Origin: an uncultured Bacilli bacterium
Lineage (GTDB): Bacteria; Bacillota_I; Bacilli_A; RF39; UBA660
Direction of reading: 5' to 3'
Assembly: GCA_947600015.1 (NCBI GenBank)
Contig: CANQFX010000054.1
Span: forward strand, 1 to 8,324
DNA length: 8,324 bases
Position 1 is the first letter of the stretch, and each line of letters begins with the position of its first letter. The position numbers and the translations under genes were made by a program. This document shows, piece after piece, positions 4,929 to 8,324 of this stretch. The notes under the pieces were generated by a model. That model was not told the DNA's origin. It saw only the letters and a program-made list of their open reading frames with translations, and ran no database searches.

Positions 4929-6287
4929 ATGGCACATAAGAAAAAACAAAAGAAAAAAAACAAAGAAAAAATAGAATTTGTTTTTAATGTTTGCAGTTTG
5001 ATTGTCATAATTTGTATCGGTCTTTATTTTGGAGGAAGAAGTTTTTATTATTATAGTAAACAAAATAATAAAAAAAGATTAGAAGAACATACATTAAATG
5101 GAATGGTATTAACTTCCAATTATGTTGTACAAAAAGGAACAGGCCTTCATCAAGATACAAATGGTTATTATTTTAAAGGAAAAGTAGAAAATAACTATGT
5201 TTCTTTTGCAAATCGTCTTTATCGGATAATCCGAGTACATAATAATCATACCATTCAATTAATTCAAGAAGATTTAGACTCTTCTTTTATGTGGGGAAAT
5301 AGTGAACATTATCAAAACTCTAATTTACAAATTTGGCTTTCTAAAAATGAATTAACTTATAGTGGAGTCTATTATGAAACCATTCCTGCCATAGATAAGT
5401 TTTTAGTGAAAACCAAATATCAAGAAGATCAATTATTAAACAATAAAGTAAAAAAATCAAAAACAACATCGCAAGATTTTATTACGCCTCTCATGATACA
5501 AGATTATATTCAAGCAGGAGGAAGCGATAGTTATTTAAATATTGGAAAATATTTCTGGGTATTAGGAGAAAACAAAGAAAAAGATCATCTTTATATTGAT
5601 TCAGAAGGAGCAATCCAAGTAGCAGAAGAAGATGGAACATACGGCATTCGCCCAGTGATTACCTTGAAGAAAAACTTAAAAGTAAAAAAAGGAATTGGTA
5701 CAAAAGAAGATCCTTATGTAATAGAACAGGGAAAGGATACCAATGATATAGATCAGTATGTTAAATTAGGAAATGATTTATGGAAAGTATATTATGATAA
5801 AGACAATTTATTGAGATTATCTCTTGATTCTTATATGAAAGTAGGAAATCAAGAATATGTTGCTCCCTATAGTAGAAAAGATTCTCTTTATAATATAGAA
5901 TCAGAAGAAAGTATAGGATATGTACTGAATCATCTTTATTATTCCAGTTTGCCATATGCCACATCTCTTTTAGATTGTAGTTTTCCCATAGGAGAACTTA
6001 GTATGGAAACATCTTTTCAATATCAAAGTATTTATACTTCTTCTTTGACAGCAAAAGTAGGACTTTTAAATATTTTTGATTATAATACAAATGCTTCTTT
6101 AGATAATTATTATTTTATGAATACTACTTCTTCTGTAGGAGGAATGGTTTATATTTATCATCCAAATGGTTTATTAGAAGAAGATATAGTAGAAGCAGAG
6201 CGACATATTATTCCTAGTATTTGTATTGATAAAAGAAGTTTAAAATCTGGGGATGGAAGTAGAAATAATCCTTATGTTACGAGGTGA
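4929..6287 (+). CDS. Membrane-anchored protein with two DUF6273-like domains
   Basis: This 452-residue protein starts with a Lys-rich stretch (4-15) and one hydrophobic anchor at about 17-34; the rest is probably outside the cell. Two related domains follow. The first (about 79-266) holds FANRLYRIIRV, FITPLMIQDYI, YFWVLG and the ending GIRPVITLK...GIGTKEDPYVIE. The second (about 274-452) holds LGNDLWKVYY, LLNIFDYN, YYFMNT, VYIYHPNGLL and the ending IIPSICIDK...GDGSRNNPYVTR. Aligned endings (RPVITL/IPSICI and GTKEDPYV/GSRNNPYV) show an internal duplication, with copy 2 degraded at the RP dipeptide. The layout (short beta start, IRPVITL end) resembles DUF6273-type domains of Firmicute surface proteins; I infer this from pattern only. 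Function is unknown; glycan or wall binding is a guess. It leads the operon with NAGPA 2, whose Shine-Dalgarno overlaps this stop. Confidence 0.85.
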   Translation: MAHKKKQKKKNKEKIEFVFNVCSLIVIICIGLYFGGRSFYYYSKQNNKKRLEEHTLNGMVLTSNYVVQKGTGLHQDTNGYYFKGKVENNYVSFANRLYRIIRVHNNHTIQLIQEDLDSSFMWGNSEHYQNSNLQIWLSKNELTYSGVYYETIPAIDKFLVKTKYQEDQLLNNKVKKSKTTSQDFITPLMIQDYIQAGGSDSYLNIGKYFWVLGENKEKDHLYIDSEGAIQVAEEDGTYGIRPVITLKKNLKVKKGIGTKEDPYVIEQGKDTNDIDQYVKLGNDLWKVYYDKDNLLRLSLDSYMKVGNQEYVAPYSRKDSLYNIESEESIGYVLNHLYYSSLPYATSLLDCSFPIGELSMETSFQYQSIYTSSLTAKVGLLNIFDYNTNASLDNYYFMNTTSSVGGMVYIYHPNGLLEEDIVEAERHIIPSICIDKRSLKSGDGSRNNPYVTR

Positions 6288-6290
6288 ATT

Positions 6291-7349
6291 ATGAAGAAAA
6301 AAGGAAAATTTAAAATTCGTAAATTTACAATTTTTACAATTGTGTTAGATATTTTTGTAATTGCAGGTTTAGTATTAATACAAACACATTCCTTTCAATC
6401 ATTTTGGATTCCCACTGCGATGACTACCATGTCACATAAGTATTTAGCATATACTTTATATAGTGAAGATAAGGTAAATGAAGTCATGAATGAAAATTAT
6501 ATTGAAAAACCGACAGAAAAAATAAATCTAGATGATATTGTAATTGGCGATACCAAAGAGAAAAAGTACTATTCTTCCAAATATGAAAAAGATTTATATA
6601 CACGAAGTGAAGGCAATGAAGTATATAAAATCATTCGTCTTAAGGAAAAGAAATTCAAAGGCTATTTGACTGTGATTTATGATCCGAGTGATGTAGCATT
6701 AGCTGTTCCTAAAAAACTCGGAAAAATGGGAGCATCTGTCGCCACATTGTGTAAACAAAATGAAGGTTTGGTTGGAATTAATGGAGGCGGTTTTGAAGAT
6801 TTAGATGGTTGGGGAAATGGTTCTGTTCCTTATGGAGCCATTATTCAGAATGGAAAATTAATTTGGAATCATCCTGGAGGTAGTGGTGGTTTAATTGGAT
6901 TTACGAAAGAACATAAAATGTATTTAACAGATGAATCTCCAACAGAAGCAATCGCTCATGGCATGGTGGATGCGGTGGAGTTTGGACCAAATTTGATTGT
7001 GAATGGAAAAGTAGCGAAAATTCATGGTGATGGTGGTTGGGGGACTGCACCTAGAACAGTAATTGCCCAAAGGAAAGATGGAATAGTATTATTTTTAGTC
7101 ATTGAAGGTCGCCTTCCTGGTTATAGTATTGGGGCTACCATGAATGATGTAATTGAAATTTTATTACGATATAAAGCCTACAATGCCGCAAACTTAGATG
7201 GCGGGGCATCTTCTACAATGGCAGTAGAAGGAAAACTCTTTAATCGACCTTCAGCAGGAGGGGAATACGGTGGTAGAACGGTATCGAATGCATGGATTGT
7301 AACCAATAAAAATAATAAATCAGCTCGTATGCCAACCATAGAAAAATAG
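6291..7349 (+). CDS. Membrane-anchored phosphodiester glycosidase family protein (NAGPA domain), copy 2
   Basis: This 352-residue paralogue of the protein at 3792-4841 has the same layout: a basic N-terminus, a membrane helix at about 12-31, FWIPTAMTTMSHKYLA (38-53), a linker, then the NAGPA domain (about 158-337). Its motifs are GINGGGFED at 162-170, VEFGPNLIVNG at 229-239, RTVIAQ at 255-260, and NLDGGASST at 301-309. Differences from copy 1 include INGGGF in place of MNAGGF and one extra residue in the signature loop, so it may act on a related but different substrate. A short polar tail (338-352) is absent from copy 1. GAGGTGA (6281-6287) overlaps the upstream stop, with three bases between that stop and this ATG. 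The next gene starts 9 bases downstream, so this is the middle gene of an operon. Confidence 0.92.
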   Translation: MKKKGKFKIRKFTIFTIVLDIFVIAGLVLIQTHSFQSFWIPTAMTTMSHKYLAYTLYSEDKVNEVMNENYIEKPTEKINLDDIVIGDTKEKKYYSSKYEKDLYTRSEGNEVYKIIRLKEKKFKGYLTVIYDPSDVALAVPKKLGKMGASVATLCKQNEGLVGINGGGFEDLDGWGNGSVPYGAIIQNGKLIWNHPGGSGGLIGFTKEHKMYLTDESPTEAIAHGMVDAVEFGPNLIVNGKVAKIHGDGGWGTAPRTVIAQRKDGIVLFLVIEGRLPGYSIGATMNDVIEILLRYKAYNAANLDGGASSTMAVEGKLFNRPSAGGEYGGRTVSNAWIVTNKNNKSARMPTIEK

Positions 7350-7358
7350 GAGGCTAAA

Positions 7359-8324
7359 ATGAAAAAGAAAAAACTGAAAAAATGGGTAATAGTAGTAGCG
7401 ATTCTTCTCTTAATAGGAGGAGGGTTTGCTTTTTTGTATTATCAAAGATTAGAAACAGAGAAAAAATTAGCACAGCAGGAAAAATTACAAAAGGAAATTC
7501 AAAATCATTTTGCAAGCCAAGTAGAAATTACAAAAGATACCATAATGTATTCTAAAAACAAATCAAAATATCAGAAAATAGGAGAAATAGGAAAAGGAGA
7601 GATTGTTTCTTTAAAAAATCAAAAAATTACCTATCAAACAAAATATTTTTATATTCCAAAATTAAATGCTTATATTCCTTATCAAAATTGTAAGAAAACA
7701 GATCAAAAGATCGTACAAAATCATCGCTATCAGAAATATTTACAATTTAATGAAAATATTATTAGTAAGGAAGGGGTACATCTTTATCGAGGGAAAAGTC
7801 TAGCCTATATACTGTCTTCTTCAATCACAGAACCAATTATTCAAAAAGAAGAAAATGGTTATTATATTGAATATTTTGATGAACTATTCTTTGTACCTAA
7901 AGAAGATGTATTAAAAACAGAAACCGTTCAAAATACCACGGAAGAAGAAGCAAGTGAAGTGCCAGTTACGGTATATCATTTTATTTATTTACCAGGGGAT
8001 AATTCTTGTAATGAAGCAATTTGTCATCCCCAAAGTCAAATTGAAGAACAATTTCAATATTTAAAAGACCAGTCCTATTTTACATTAACAACGACAGAAC
8101 TACGCCTTTTTTTAGAGGGAAAAATTCGTCTTCCTAAAAAATCTATTTTAGTGACGATTGATGATGGGGCAAGGGCAGAACATTTTATTCCTTTACTAGA
8201 AAAATATCAAGTGAATGCCACTTTATTTTTGATTAGTTCTTGGTATCCTACGGATAAATTTAAATCAGATTATTTAGAACTTGCTAGTCATACTCATAAT
8301 TTACATACGCCAGGAGTTTGCCCA
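7359..8324 (+). CDS. Membrane-anchored polysaccharide deacetylase (CE4, PgaB/IcaB-like), 3' partial
   Basis: The frame opens at ATG 7359 behind a perfect AGGAGG (7348-7353) and runs 322 codons to the window edge with no stop. A Lys-rich start precedes a membrane helix (about 9-28) and a short charged helix. Two beta-rich segments at about 56-110 and 130-186 (KIGEIGKGEIVSL; GYYIEYFDELFFVPKEDV) look like SH3-type wall-binding domains; this is a pattern-level guess. The deacetylase domain begins near 202: VYHFIY, then VTIDDG at 265-270 carrying the catalytic/metal Asp pair, and SHTHNLH at 310-316 with the zinc His residues. TIDDG replaces the usual TFDDG. SHTHxLH matches the PgaB/IcaB style that removes acetyl groups from exported poly-GlcNAc. 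It likely acts outside the cell on GlcNAc-containing glycan. Two Cys (217, 222) lie in an insertion after VYHFIY. The rest of the domain is missing. Confidence 0.9.
   Translation, partial: MKKKKLKKWVIVVAILLLIGGGFAFLYYQRLETEKKLAQQEKLQKEIQNHFASQVEITKDTIMYSKNKSKYQKIGEIGKGEIVSLKNQKITYQTKYFYIPKLNAYIPYQNCKKTDQKIVQNHRYQKYLQFNENIISKEGVHLYRGKSLAYILSSSITEPIIQKEENGYYIEYFDELFFVPKEDVLKTETVQNTTEEEASEVPVTVYHFIYLPGDNSCNEAICHPQSQIEEQFQYLKDQSYFTLTTTELRLFLEGKIRLPKKSILVTIDDGARAEHFIPLLEKYQVNATLFLISSWYPTDKFKSDYLELASHTHNLHTPGVCP

Noticed and set aside
4709..5008. Minus-strand open frame across the terminator and promoter between the NAGPA 1 unit and the twin-domain gene
   Set aside because: It crosses a strong + strand terminator and promoter, and its Phe/Lys-rich content simply mirrors the A-rich + strand.
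5761..5964. Minus-strand open frame inside the twin-domain gene
   Set aside because: It is a shadow of the coding strand with no ribosome site or recognisable domain.
1451..6287. Mycoplasma-type code (TGA as Trp), suggested by the very low GC
   Set aside because: TGA ends three genes at positions that fit their family lengths or the start of the next gene, and Trp positions in conserved motifs use TGG.

Overview
The window is AT-rich and tightly packed, with every convincing gene on the + strand. Strong Shine-Dalgarno sites, sigma-A-type promoters, short intrinsic terminators and single-helix membrane-anchored surface proteins point to a low-GC Firmicute (Bacilli/Erysipelotrichia/RF39-like), probably from a gut metagenome. 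TGA serves as a stop (1451-1453, 3793-3795, 6285-6287) and Trp is TGG, so the genetic code is standard (table 11), not the mycoplasma code. The genus assignment is inference.

Region A (1-2427) is a glycosyltransferase operon. It opens with an odd reading frame: about 75 codons of a sensor histidine kinase dimerisation domain (SHELRTP H-box) run without a stop into the C-terminal part of an Alg14/PssD-like protein. Next comes an Alg13/PssE-like domain fused to a four-helix GtrA-type membrane domain. A GtrB/DPM1-type family 2 glycosyltransferase with two C-terminal helices follows. Together they look like a module that extends a lipid-linked sugar on the cytoplasmic face and makes and flips a polyprenyl-phosphate sugar. 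A weak hairpin terminator follows.

Region B (2428-3168) is a single-gene unit. A near-consensus promoter and a 9-bp palindrome overlapping the transcription start and ribosome site precede a 207-residue protein of unknown function, which is closed by a clear terminator.

Region C (3170-4873) is a two-gene unit: a membrane-anchored helical protein translationally coupled to a membrane-anchored phosphodiester glycosidase (NAGPA family), then a strong terminator.

Region D (4875-end) starts at a near-consensus extended -10 promoter. It encodes a membrane-anchored protein with two copies of a DUF6273-like domain, a second NAGPA-family paralogue, and a membrane-anchored polysaccharide deacetylase (PgaB/IcaB-like CE4) that runs off the window. 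Regions C and D look like an extracytoplasmic glycan-processing set, and region A could supply its substrate; that link is inferred from proximity alone.

No tRNA, rRNA, CRISPR array or insertion sequence was seen. No gene-free stretch exceeds about 100 bases.
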